Part shown: piece by piece, positions 18,261 through 27,484 of the stretch | How positions within the stretch are numbered: position 1 is the stretch's first letter | Layout: every line of letters begins with the position of its first letter | NCBI GenBank assembly: GCA_963836425.1 | Contig: CAWIJJ010000016.1 | Location: 434,001-498,000, forward strand | DNA: 64,000 nt | Reading direction: 5' to 3' | Source: CAWIJJ01 sp963836425 | GTDB lineage: Bacteria; Acidobacteriota; Terriglobia; Bryobacterales; Bryobacteraceae | Translations under genes and position numbers: made by a program | Notes under the pieces: model-generated | What the model was told of the DNA's origin: nothing | The model's database searches: none | Seen by the model: the letters and a program-made list of their open reading frames with translations, nothing else

Positions 18261-18965
18261 CTACTGCGAAAGAAAACCCGTTATCACGGCGAGCGGAATT
18301 GAAATGTTCCCGATCGCGATCAGGATCGCCACCACCGCCGCGCCCTTCTTGAGCATCGGCGTATAACGCGGGTGGCTGAGGCCGAGCGATTGGAACATGC
18401 TCCACAGCCCGTGATACAGGTGAATGCACAACAGCACGATGGCGATGATGTAGAACGCGGAAATAGCGTAGTTCTGGAAGCCGGCGATCACGTTCGCCCT
18501 CACGTCCGGCGCGTTCGGCCCCACCTCCTGAAGCGGCAGCACCGATCCTACCGTCAGGTGCAGAATGTGGAAGATGATGAACGCGGCCACGATCGGTCCG
18601 CTCCAGATCATAGTCCGTGCCGCGTACGAGGTAGGCACATCGGCCTTCTTGTAGTACCCGACCGGCCGCGCCGCGCCGTTCAGACGCCAGAGTTGAACGG
18701 ACGCTATGATGTGCAGCAGCACCGCCGCCAGCAGCACCGTCCGCGCCGCCCATAGCGCCATCAGGTTATTCGGATTGTGCAGAAACGCGGCGTACGCGTT
18801 GATCTGCTCGCGATTGGAAGAAAAGATCTGCAGGTTCCCGGCGAGATGGGCCACTACATACCCGAACAGCATCACGCCGGTAATGGCCATGACGGCCTTC
18901 TTCCCGATCGGCGCTTCATAAAAGCGCACGGCTCGGTGAATCGGATTCACTGCGATTGCACTCAT
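18261..18965 (-). CDS. sdhC: Succinate dehydrogenase cytochrome b membrane subunit
   Basis: 234 residues with five hydrophobic segments, the single-anchor (type B, di-heme) architecture that fits an operon with sdhC but no sdhD. Histidines suited to heme binding lie in GYVVAHLAGNLQ, LLHIIASVQLW, FIIFHILHLTVG and LCIHLYHGLWSM. The protein hands electrons to quinone. It is first in the sdhCAB operon. The 200 bases upstream hold the likely promoter and a 17-base hyphenated palindrome. Confidence 0.93.
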   Translation of the reverse strand: MSAIAVNPIHRAVRFYEAPIGKKAVMAITGVMLFGYVVAHLAGNLQIFSSNREQINAYAAFLHNPNNLMALWAARTVLLAAVLLHIIASVQLWRLNGAARPVGYYKKADVPTSYAARTMIWSGPIVAAFIIFHILHLTVGSVLPLQEVGPNAPDVRANVIAGFQNYAISAFYIIAIVLLCIHLYHGLWSMFQSLGLSHPRYTPMLKKGAAVVAILIAIGNISIPLAVITGFLSQ

Positions 18966-19097
18966 GCGGAATTCCTGGATGCGGCGAATCGGCGTCGCCG
19001 CCGTTGATGTGCGGCATCGCCCCTCAAGGTAAAGGATGCCCCCAGCGGATCTAAGGCTCTCAAATATGTAGTATATCCAACAGATCCGGGTGGCGTG

Positions 19098-19114
19098 GCC
19101 AGGGAATCCCTGGC
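19098..19114. promoter_or_regulatory. 17-base perfect hyphenated palindrome upstream of sdhC
   Basis: GCCAGGGA at 19098-19105 and TCCCTGGC at 19107-19114 around a single central A. It lies 133 bases upstream of the sdhC start and 53 bases beyond the DinB-like gene stop (19167). It could be an operator for the sdh operon or part of a terminator for the gene entering from the right; sequence alone does not decide. Confidence 0.35.
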
Positions 19115-19166
19115 AGGTCTTGACCCGAAAGGCGGCAAGTAAGCGGCAGACCGTCCAAAACTCGCG

Positions 19167-19694
19167 CTAAAAAACGTACGTCGGCGGCTTGATGCCCTTC
19201 ACGCGGAGGTAGACTTCCGCCTGCCCCCGGTGATGCGCCGTGTGCGTGAAGTACGACCAGAGCCACTCGAAACCGGTCAGGTTCCTCGCCGGCGGACCCT
19301 GCACTTTTTCCATCCGCTCGGGCGTCATGGCGTTTACCGCCTTGTCGCAGAACTCGAATGAACCGCCCAGAAACTCCACCGCTGCGTCTTTTTCGACCTC
19401 CACCTTCTGGGGGTCTTTCGCCCACGCGGCCAGCTCTTCGGGGACCGACGGCCGAGCCAGTCCGCTGGCCGTCGCACATGCACCGAAATTCGCCTGCGCG
19501 ATGTGCGCCATCAGTTGTCCGAAACTCATCTCTTCGGGGTTGGGGCGAAAAGTGTAGCCCTCCGGCGGCATCGCCTTGGCCACTTCAATCGTGAAATCGC
19601 CCGATACTTTCCAGTGTTTCGCCAGCGCATCTTTCACCGAACTCTGCGCGAGAACGGGCGCAGCCACCGCAACGGCTATCAGCAGCATCTTCAT
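19167..19694 (-). CDS. Exported DinB-superfamily protein
   Basis: 175 residues with a signal peptide (MLLIAVAVAAPVLAQS). The four-helix DinB/YfiT-like fold is indicated by the metal-ligand histidines: one in FGQLMAHIAQ near residue 67 and the pair in TAHHRGQAEVYLR near 155-160. Family members are metal-dependent and include thiol transferases, but most secreted acidobacterial members are uncharacterised. It is transcribed in the same direction as sdhCAB, 201 bases upstream of sdhC, so it could be in the same unit, but the gap and palindrome argue for separate transcription. Confidence 0.82.
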   Translation of the reverse strand: MKMLLIAVAVAAPVLAQSSVKDALAKHWKVSGDFTIEVAKAMPPEGYTFRPNPEEMSFGQLMAHIAQANFGACATASGLARPSVPEELAAWAKDPQKVEVEKDAAVEFLGGSFEFCDKAVNAMTPERMEKVQGPPARNLTGFEWLWSYFTHTAHHRGQAEVYLRVKGIKPPTYVF

Positions 19695-19962
19695 ATAAAA
19701 TTTCCCTCTCGCGTCAATTGTCCTCAGAAAACCGCCCTTGGTTGTTCGGTACTGAACGAAAGACAGGTGAAGTCGTTTCAGGTCGCGTTCGTTTCCTCAC
19801 GTTTCGCAGGTGTTTTCTTCCGCGCAACGTGATACCGTCTCACAAAAGCGCCGAATCTGGCAAGCAAACGGGGTCTTCTGCCTGCAGTCCTGATCGGACA
19901 AGTTTCCCCCTCACCAGTGTCACCGTTGTGTCAACAGACATCGTTCTTCGTGAGGAGAAAGC

Positions 19963-22900
19963 ATGAGACATATTCGCTTCGTTGTGGCCTTCGCCGGGTT
20001 ACTCCTGCTCGTTTCAGTTGCGGGCTGGGCACAATCGGATAACGCCAACGTCAACGGCGTGATTACGGACCCATCGGGCGCCGCCGTTCCGAACGCCAAA
20101 GTAGAGCTGACAAACCAGGCCACAGGCCGCGTCCGCTCGGCCTTGACCAATCTGTCGGGTGTGTATTCGATTCCAACAGTGCCGCCCGGCATGTATACCA
20201 TGACAGTCGAAGTCGCGGGCTTTAAGAAATTCGAGTCCAAAGACAACAAAGTTGATCCGAGCGTTCCGGCCAACCTCAGTGCGACGCTCACAGTCGGCCA
20301 GGTGAGCGAAACGGTCGAAGTAACCGCAACCGCCACCCAGTTGCAGACCGAATCCGGCGCCCTGGGGAAGGTTGTCGAAGGCAAGCAGATTGAGGACCTT
20401 CAGTTGAACGGCCGCAATCCCATCTACCTGGCCCTGCTCAAGCCCGGCGTCCGCGGCGGTTCTCTCGCCGGATTCAGCTTCGGCCTGACCACGGCCGGAC
20501 TCAGTATCAACGGTTCCCGTACCCAGGACAACCTGATCACCTACGACGGCGCCGTCGGCGTGCGCACCCGCTCCAACGGCACTTCCATCGGCACCGCCGA
20601 CCTTGACACGACGGCCGAAGTGCAGGTCCTGACCGCATCCTACGGCGCCGAATTCGGCCGCTCGTCGGGCGGACAGATTCGCGTCATCACCAAAAGCGGC
20701 ACCCGGGATCTTCACGGGTCCGCGTATGAGTATTTCCGCAACAGCGCGCTCGATGCGAACTCCTGGTCGCGCAACCGGAGCGAGACAACCAACTTCGTCG
20801 CGCCATATAAGTTCAACCAGTTTGGCTACAACCTGAGCGGTCCGGTGTACATCCCGAAGCTCCTGACAGACCGCAACAAGCTGTTCTTCACCTGGGCGCA
20901 GGAATGGGCCAAGCAGCGGCGCGAGCAGAGTAACCTGCGCCGCGTGCCCAGCCTGCTGATGCGGCAGGGCAATTTCAGCGAACTGCTGGCGCCCAGCATC
21001 TGGTTCGGTTCAGCCCAAATTATCAAGGATCCGGCCACCGGCCGGCCGTTCCCCAACAACGTCATCCCGCAGAGCCTGCTGAGCCACAACGGCATCGCGC
21101 TCCTCAACGTCTATCCGGAACCGAACATTGCCGTCGGCACCAGCAACTGGTTCGGCTCCGCCGCCGCGCCGACCAATCAGCGCAAGGACACGATCGGCAT
21201 CGATATACTGCCGACATCGGCCGACAACATCCGCTTCCGCGGACAGCTCTACCACTATCTGGACATTGCTCCGTTCCAAACAACGTTCCTCTTCTCCGCA
21301 AGGACCTTCGACCGTCCCAACCAGACGGGATCCTTCAACTGGACCCACACCTTCGGGCCGACCTTGTTGCTCGAAACCCTGCTCTCCGCCAGCCGCGATC
21401 AGGTGTTCATCCGCATGACCGACACCCCCGCCTTCGACCGGACCAAGTACGGCCTCAACTACCCGTACATCTATCCCGGCAAGGACCGTCCGAACAAACT
21501 GCCGGCGGTTTCCATCCCGGGCGTGGACGGTTATACGGGCAGCCCGTATCCTTCAAACTCCACCGGTCCGATTTACGACGCTAATTTCAACCTGACCAAG
21601 ATTCTGGATAACCACACGATGAAGTTCGGCTTCACCTTCGAGCGGGCCGGACAGAACGATTACGACCAGATCAACGTCCAGGGCGTTCCCGGCGGCACCG
21701 ACAACCAGAACGGCCGTTTCGAGTTCAACAACACGCGTCCCGGCGGCTCGGGCGTGGGCATCGGCGACGTCGCCCTGGGCCTGTTCGCCAATTACGCCGA
21801 GATCGGCGTCCGCTCCTTCACCCCCTACCGCGGCCACATGTACGAATGGTTCGCGCAGGATGAATGGAAGGCCACCCAGAAGCTGAAAATCATCTATGGC
21901 GTTCGCCACACGATTGTTCAGCCCTATTACAGCCTGTGGAACAACATGACCGTCTTCGATCCGAAGTATTACGATCCGGCGAAGGCGGTGCAGGTCAATC
22001 CCAAGACAGGTAATCCGATTCCCAACACGGGCGATCCCTACAACGGGATCATCATTCCAGGCGACGGCTGGCCGGATGCAGCTAAGGGCCGCGTGCCGAT
22101 CGCGACCACCGGTGAGTTCGACAACAAGTTCGTCGGCGAGCCCCGCTGGTACTCCCAAATCGACAAGTTCAACTTCCAGCCGCGCCTCGGTATCGCTTAC
22201 CAACTATCGGATAAGAGCGTGCTGCGCGCGGGCGCGGGCAAGTATACGACCCGCCTGGGTGTGAGCGACTCGATCTTCCTCGGTGGCAACCCGCCGTTGC
22301 AGCCGCTCGCCTCCGTGCCCACCGGCCTGGTGGACAATCCGGGCGGCGGGTCTCTGGCCAGCTTTCCGCTGAGCGTGAACACGCAGGCCAAAGTGTTCCA
22401 CATGCCGCAGGCCTACACCTGGAATCTCACCTTCGAGCATGAAGTCATGCGCAGCACGGTGGCCAGCGTCAGCTATGTGGGACGGCGCGGGCTGTACGGG
22501 CAGCGCGAGAAGAACATCAACCAGCCGTTGATCGGGACGGTGCAGGCCAACCCGGGCGTGAACGTGAACGCGCTGCGGCCGTTCAAGGGTTATGGTCCAA
22601 TCCGCGAGACCTTCAACGACGCGAACTCGAGGTACAACGGTCTCCAACTCGAGCTCAACCGGCGTTTCAGCCAGGGCCTGAGCTTCGGTGTCGCCTATAC
22701 CCTTTCCAAGTGCATGGATGACGGCTCCGCTCAACGCGACGTGATTCCGGACGCATACGATGCCACGTTCCTCTGGGGACCGTGCACGTACGACTCCCGG
22801 CATGTGGCCGTCATCAACTTCATCTACCAGTTGCCGTTCTTCCGCAATTCCAGCAGCCAGGCCCTCAAGGCTGTGGCGGGCGGCTGGCAGATCACGGGTG

Positions 22901-23382
22901 TGACCCAGTTCCAGAGCGGCACACCCTTTACCGTTCAGACCAGCGACGACTTCGCCGGCATCGGGCCGGGCAGCGGCAACCAGATTCAGTATTTCTGGAA
23001 CTACGCCAACTACGGCCAGGATCCCGACTATCCGCATCAGTTTGCCGCCGGCGGCAATGCCGCTGATCCGGCGCAATGGCTGACCGTGAGGGACAGCGCG
23101 GGCAATTCGCTCTTCAGCGAACCCGCCGCCGGCACCATGGTGAAGGACCGGCTCCGCAGCTACTTCTACAATCCCGGTTTCCAGAACTGGAATCTCGGGA
23201 TGTTCAAGGAGTTCGCAATCACCGAGCAGCACAAGCTGTTGTTCCGGGCGGAAGCGTTCAACTGGCTCAACCACCCGAACTGGAGCGGCGCCGGTTCCAA
23301 CCCGCGCAGCAGCACGTTCGGCAAAGTGACAGGTAAAAGCAGCGAGCGCAATCTCCAACTGAGCTTGCGCTATAGCTTCTGA
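19963..23382 (+). CDS. Oar-like TonB-dependent outer-membrane receptor, copy B
   Basis: 1139 residues, the same length and domain order as copy A: signal peptide, carboxypeptidase-regulatory domain, plug, barrel, terminal LSLRYSF. The ribosome site GAGGAG stands at the same distance from ATG as in copy A. Protein differences are concentrated in the signal peptide, the regulatory domain and scattered barrel loops; both copies keep the paired cysteines in SKCMDDG and WGPC. Codon-level differences are mostly silent, which points to selection on the protein after an older duplication or to partial gene conversion. It converges on the FGE/BNR gene across a long stem-loop. Confidence 0.93.
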   Translation: MRHIRFVVAFAGLLLLVSVAGWAQSDNANVNGVITDPSGAAVPNAKVELTNQATGRVRSALTNLSGVYSIPTVPPGMYTMTVEVAGFKKFESKDNKVDPSVPANLSATLTVGQVSETVEVTATATQLQTESGALGKVVEGKQIEDLQLNGRNPIYLALLKPGVRGGSLAGFSFGLTTAGLSINGSRTQDNLITYDGAVGVRTRSNGTSIGTADLDTTAEVQVLTASYGAEFGRSSGGQIRVITKSGTRDLHGSAYEYFRNSALDANSWSRNRSETTNFVAPYKFNQFGYNLSGPVYIPKLLTDRNKLFFTWAQEWAKQRREQSNLRRVPSLLMRQGNFSELLAPSIWFGSAQIIKDPATGRPFPNNVIPQSLLSHNGIALLNVYPEPNIAVGTSNWFGSAAAPTNQRKDTIGIDILPTSADNIRFRGQLYHYLDIAPFQTTFLFSARTFDRPNQTGSFNWTHTFGPTLLLETLLSASRDQVFIRMTDTPAFDRTKYGLNYPYIYPGKDRPNKLPAVSIPGVDGYTGSPYPSNSTGPIYDANFNLTKILDNHTMKFGFTFERAGQNDYDQINVQGVPGGTDNQNGRFEFNNTRPGGSGVGIGDVALGLFANYAEIGVRSFTPYRGHMYEWFAQDEWKATQKLKIIYGVRHTIVQPYYSLWNNMTVFDPKYYDPAKAVQVNPKTGNPIPNTGDPYNGIIIPGDGWPDAAKGRVPIATTGEFDNKFVGEPRWYSQIDKFNFQPRLGIAYQLSDKSVLRAGAGKYTTRLGVSDSIFLGGNPPLQPLASVPTGLVDNPGGGSLASFPLSVNTQAKVFHMPQAYTWNLTFEHEVMRSTVASVSYVGRRGLYGQREKNINQPLIGTVQANPGVNVNALRPFKGYGPIRETFNDANSRYNGLQLELNRRFSQGLSFGVAYTLSKCMDDGSAQRDVIPDAYDATFLWGPCTYDSRHVAVINFIYQLPFFRNSSSQALKAVAGGWQITGVTQFQSGTPFTVQTSDDFAGIGPGSGNQIQYFWNYANYGQDPDYPHQFAAGGNAADPAQWLTVRDSAGNSLFSEPAAGTMVKDRLRSYFYNPGFQNWNLGMFKEFAITEQHKLLFRAEAFNWLNHPNWSGAGSNPRSSTFGKVTGKSSERNLQLSLRYSF

Positions 23383-23403
23383 AGAAGCGCAGGGCCCGTT
23401 GAA

Positions 23404-23445
23404 AGCGGACGGCGCGGAGAAGAACAGTTCTCCGCGCCCTACCGC
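23404..23445. terminator. Bidirectional stem-loop between receptor B and the FGE/BNR gene
   Basis: GGCGCGGAGAA at 23411-23421 pairs perfectly with TTCTCCGCGCC at 23428-23438 around a 6-base loop; an outer stem (AGCGG against CCGCT) extends into the end of the FGE/BNR gene. The convergent stops are at 23382 and 23439. There is no T tract, so it is either Rho-assisted or mainly a 3'-end barrier. Confidence 0.6.
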
Positions 23446-25751
23446 TTCAAATTGCCGTTCTCGAACTGATAGCGTCCGATCTCCGTCCCGCCCGCATCAT
23501 ACGCCACCGCTTCCCCCGTGCACATGCCGTCACGCCATCGCGAAACATGTTTCCGCGAGCCATCCGGCCAGTATTGTGTCCGGATCGCGTCGCTGCCGGG
23601 CCCGCGCAGCCACTCCCATTGTTTGCGTCCGGCTTCATCCCAATAGGTTTCCACCCCGGTCTTCACTCCGTTCTTCCACGTCGCTTCATAGCGTTTGTTG
23701 CCGTTCGCATACCGCCAGGTTTCCACTCCATCCAGCAGGTAGCGTCCCGAGGCGCCAACCACGCCCGACCATTCCGCCCCGGCCATCGAACCGCGGACCC
23801 GTTTCCCGCCCTCCGTTTCCGCCGCCGGCGGCATGTCCCCATCCGCCAGAATCCATGCTTCGTTCATTTCGAATTCCTGCGCCGGATGATTCATAGTGGT
23901 GATCAGGTGGATCAGCCCGTCCGGTCCCTGTGCCGCGACGGTGTACCCCAGCGTTCCCTCCCCGTGGTAATCGACGGCCCAGCCTTTCCGCGCCGGCAGC
24001 ACGTGCGCTTCGTGCGGCAGGGTGCCGGGAATCGTCTTCGTCCGCCACGTAACGCCCTCGTCGTTCGACAGCGCAACGAAAGCGCCGCGTTCGGTGATTC
24101 CGGCCGGCTTCTTTCCCCTGCGATCCTGCCAGTCCGACGCGAAGAAGAGCCGCCCGCTCGCCAGGCGCATCAGGAAGGGCCGCTGGTTGCTGCCAAGCGC
24201 CGGAAACGGGGTCTTCGATACCGTCCAGGTGCGCCCGCCATCCCGCGATACCGATTGCGGCATAAATCCATCGATGTTGGTGTTCTTCCCGCCCAAGCCG
24301 AGAATCGAGCCATCCTTCAGAACCGCGAACGTCGTGTGCCGCCCGCCGGTCCGGCCGCCCGTGTCCACCCAGGTCCGGCCGTCATCGTCGCTCGCCCACA
24401 ACAGCGATTCGCCACCGATGCCGTCCATCCCCACATACATCTTTCCGTCGCGTCCGCGAAACCCGCTGGTGATCGGTTGCGGTGTGAACCCGCCGATCGG
24501 CCCCCTCAGCACGGGGAACTCCGGCACCGTCCACGTCGCGCCGCTGTCGCGCGAGACCTGCGCCCGAAACGGCACGCCGTTCAAACCCACGCCGCCGCCG
24601 AAGAAGCGGACCACGCCGCCGTCCGTCCACAGCATCGGCGATTCGTCGTTCACGTCCGCGAAATCGTAGAACACGTCCGGCATGTCCCATTCGTCGCTGC
24701 CGAAGCGCCGCCGCACGGCCACAAACGTTGTATTGGGCAGATACTCGGTGGAACTCGACGAGGCGGAAAACTCCACCACCAGCACGTCGCCGTTCGGCAT
24801 CACGGCGATGCCCGGCGAATGGTTGTGCCCCAACACGCCCGGGTCGAGTCCCGCCGCCGCGATCGCATCGGCCTCGGCATTCTCGGGCGGCACCGGCAGC
24901 AGGTTGCGCCGGCGAAACCATGGCCGCCTGGGATCCGGACCCGCGGTCACCGGTACTCCGCCCTGCTTCACGAACTGGCTCCATAGCCTCGCCGTAGCCG
25001 GAGCCGGCGCTGTCGCAGGCGGCGGAGCCTCCACGATGCGGAACCCGATCGCATGGCGTCCGCCGAATCCGGGCGCGATGCTGGCGCGGTTCGCGTCCCG
25101 GCGGTACTCGGGAGTGAAACCGGACGGCCCTTTTTCGTAGGCGCCCATGATCCCGCCGCCGCGCACCACGCGCGCCGTTCCTCCCGCCGGACCCGCCGGG
25201 TCGGTCTGCGCGTCGCCCGAATACGGCCCGTACCAGTCCAGCGTCCACTCCGCCACGCCCGCTTCCATGTTCTTCACGCCGTACCGGTTCGCCTGTCCGG
25301 GCGCCAGCGGAGACTCTCCCCCGGCGAAAGCGTCCTCGCCTCCGCCTCGCGCCGCGTATTCCCATTCGGCTTCCGTCGGCAGCCGGTAGTTGCGCTTCTC
25401 CTTGCGGCTCAGCCAGGCGCAAAACGCGGCCGCGTCTTCCCAGCTCATTCCGCTCGCGTAGGGAGAGAACATGCCCACGTCTTGCCAGTCGGCGCGGAAT
25501 TCCTGGAACTGCTCCACGGTGACTTCGGTTTCCGAGATGGCGAACTCACGCGAGATCGTCACTGCATGCGCCGGGTGCTCATCCGGGTCACCCGCCGCCG
25601 CGCTGCCCATGCGGAACTTGCCGGCCGGAATTCGCACCATGCGGATACCGATCGAATTCACGTCTTCAGCCGGACTCGAAACCGCCAGGGATACCGCCAC
25701 CGCGAGGCAGGCGCCCGCCAGGCTCGTCCGGGCCCATATGATTCCACGCAT
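23439..25751 (-). CDS. Exported fusion protein: sulfatase-modifying-factor-like domain, BNR sialidase-like propeller, MORN-like tail
   Basis: 770 residues from ATG 25749-25751. Signal peptide (about 1-28), then an FGE/SUMF1-like C-lectin fold at 35-240 with the signatures VRIPAGKFRMGS, RLPTEAEWEYAARGG and RVVRGGG. The paired active-site cysteines of true formylglycine-generating enzymes are not seen, so this domain is probably binding rather than catalytic. Residues about 270-640 form a BNR propeller with four Asp boxes: SRDSGATW, SDDDGRTW, SRDGGRTW and SNDEGVTW. The last 110 residues have MORN-like repeats (ETWRYANGNKRYEATW and similar). Glycan recognition or hydrolysis is inferred. The frame remains open upstream, but that part is the repeat element. 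Confidence 0.82.
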   Translation of the reverse strand: MRGIIWARTSLAGACLAVAVSLAVSSPAEDVNSIGIRMVRIPAGKFRMGSAAAGDPDEHPAHAVTISREFAISETEVTVEQFQEFRADWQDVGMFSPYASGMSWEDAAAFCAWLSRKEKRNYRLPTEAEWEYAARGGGEDAFAGGESPLAPGQANRYGVKNMEAGVAEWTLDWYGPYSGDAQTDPAGPAGGTARVVRGGGIMGAYEKGPSGFTPEYRRDANRASIAPGFGGRHAIGFRIVEAPPPATAPAPATARLWSQFVKQGGVPVTAGPDPRRPWFRRRNLLPVPPENAEADAIAAAGLDPGVLGHNHSPGIAVMPNGDVLVVEFSASSSSTEYLPNTTFVAVRRRFGSDEWDMPDVFYDFADVNDESPMLWTDGGVVRFFGGGVGLNGVPFRAQVSRDSGATWTVPEFPVLRGPIGGFTPQPITSGFRGRDGKMYVGMDGIGGESLLWASDDDGRTWVDTGGRTGGRHTTFAVLKDGSILGLGGKNTNIDGFMPQSVSRDGGRTWTVSKTPFPALGSNQRPFLMRLASGRLFFASDWQDRRGKKPAGITERGAFVALSNDEGVTWRTKTIPGTLPHEAHVLPARKGWAVDYHGEGTLGYTVAAQGPDGLIHLITTMNHPAQEFEMNEAWILADGDMPPAAETEGGKRVRGSMAGAEWSGVVGASGRYLLDGVETWRYANGNKRYEATWKNGVKTGVETYWDEAGRKQWEWLRGPGSDAIRTQYWPDGSRKHVSRWRDGMCTGEAVAYDAGGTEIGRYQFENGNLKR

Positions 25752-25853
25752 TTCACGGGCAGTATACCGCCAATGCGTGCCTCCGATCCCCAGGGATCGA
25801 AATAGGTTGCGAACGGTCAGGCGCCCGGGAAAGATCCCAAAAGACCCGGAAAA

Positions 25854-26303
25854 ACTTGACAGGCATGTTACTGTGTAAGTGAGATAAGCCGCCCACCGCG
25901 GCCTCTCCAACACAAGTCTTACTTGCTGGCCAGCAAGCGTTGCTTCTCCGGTGGAACTGAGCTCCCTGTAGGCCCGTGAACGGCCCAACGGCTGCCACTC
26001 CCGTAGATGGAGCCGGCGGGGAGACCTTGGATTCGAATCCATAACATCCTTTGGAGTGCGGATAGCGGTCATCGCCGTCCCATAGGGTTTCAGAGAGCGA
26101 GTCATCGAATCGACAGCGTAAAAGTAACGCTATCCAGCGATTCCAATGCGCAACGAAGATGCCGCTCGATTCACTGGCGGCCGGACACGCACGGCGATAA
26201 GTCCGATTGCCCCGGCCGCCGCAACGAACACTTACCCTCGCGGGATTACTCCGTTTTGACTCCCCCGGAAATCCCGTTCACACATCTTGTAAATTTATTT
26301 TTG
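25854..26303 (+). repeat. 450-bp dispersed element, copy 1
   Basis: About 96% identical by eye to 34139-34589, in the same orientation; roughly 18 substitutions and one 1-base indel. It begins at ACTTGACAGGCATG and ends at AAATTTATTTTTG, with no matching ends, no target duplication and no credible gene inside. Perfect internal pairings: CTTGCTGGCCAGCAAG (25922-25937), TGGATTCGAATCCA (26028-26041), AGCGT/ACGCT (26115-26131), and a long-range GGATAGCG (26060-26067) with CGCTATCC (26128-26135). CGGGAT/ATCCCG near the right end precedes the T-rich end like a terminator. It fills most of the gap between the FGE/BNR start and the broken glycosidase; the rest of that gap (25752-25853, 26304-26373) shows nothing else. 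Confidence 0.88.
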
Positions 26304-26373
26304 GGCCGCGCGGCGAAACAGCCAAGCGCGCCGCCAGCTCCCCACAGCGTATGATCGAAAAAGGTTCCGCACG

Positions 26374-27480
26374 GTGACCAGAAAAACGTTTCTCGGAATG
26401 GCCGGCGCGTCGCTGCTCATGGGGCCCCGTGCCGGACGCGCGGGCATGGGAGTTCCTGAAGGACAACATTCCGCTGTTCACCTGCCCCGACCCCGATGTG
26501 GAAACCACTTACTATTTCCGCTGGTGGACTTACCGCAAACACATCAAGCAGACGCCCGCCGGCTTCATCGTCACCGAATTCCTGAAGCCTGTGAATCATG
26601 CCGGCGAGTACAACGCGCTGAGTTGCGCCTTCGGCCATCACCTGGCGGAAGGCCGCTGGCTCCACGACCGCCGGTTTCTTGATGATTACGTCCGCTTCTG
26701 GCTGCGGACCGGCCCGAACGGCGGCCTTCGCGCCAACTTTCACCAGTTCAGCGGCTGGGCCGCCGCCGCGCTTTATGACCGCTGGCTGGTGGACGGCAAC
26801 CTCGAGTGGCTGACATCCTGTCTTCCTGCGCTGCTCGAAGACTACCGCGCCTGGGAGCGCGAGCGCCTGACGGAAAGCGGCCTCTTCTGGCAGCGCGACG
26901 TATCGGACGGCATGGAGGAATCGATCAGCGGCGGCCGCTCAGTAAAGAATCTGCGGCCCAGCATCAACAGCTACATGTTCGGCAATGCCACCGCCATTTC
27001 GGCCACGGCCGCGCTGGCGGGCGACCGCGACACGGAACGGGAATACCAAACCAAGGCAACACTCCTGAAAACGCTGGTCGAACAGCGCCTGTGGAACAAA
27101 GACGCCCGCTTCTTCGAAACGCTGCTCGAGTCGGGCCGTTCCGCCCAAGTGCGCGAAAGCATCGGCTTCACGCCCTGGTATTTCGGCTTGCCGGCACGCC
27201 GGGCGGGCTACGAGATTGCCTGGAAGCAGCTCATGGACCCCGAAGGCTTCTACGCGCCTTTCGGTCCCACCACCGCCGAGCGCCGCCATCCGAGATTCCA
27301 GATCGCGGACCGCGGCGACGATTGCCAGTGGAACGGCCCGAGCTGGCCCTTCGCCACCACCATCGCGTTGCGCGCGCTGGCCAACGTCCTGAACGCATAT
27401 CCGCAAAGCCCGATCGGCCGGCGCGACTACTTCCGCACCCTCCAGATCTATACGCGCAGCCAGCGGCTCAAGCTCGAAGT
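26374..27480 (+). pseudogene. Broken glycoside hydrolase (MGH1/GH63-like), frameshifted and truncated
   Basis: A GTG at 26374 starts an export leader (KTFLGMAGASLLMG). The frame then breaks at CCCC 26425-26428; dropping one C joins the leader to a long domain in another frame (from 26429), with WEFLKDNIPLF, YYFRWWTYRKH, HQFSGWAAAALYDRW, LRPSINSYMFGNA, GFYAPFGPTTAE and WNGPSWPFATT. This is the mannosylglycerate-hydrolase-like alpha/alpha barrel. It stops making sense after SQRLKLE near 27480, where the expected catalytic-domain end is missing and cytochrome sequence begins. So there are two lesions: a one-base leader frameshift and a 3' truncation. It stands 70 bases right of element copy 1. 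Confidence 0.75.
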
Positions 27481-27484
27481 CCGC

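Noticed and set aside
26028..26041. TGGATTCGAATCCA resembles a tRNA T-arm (TTCGAATCC), on either strand, in both element copies
   Set aside because: It is a perfect 14-base palindrome; the flanks do not pair as a T stem, and no D-arm, anticodon arm or acceptor stem fits.
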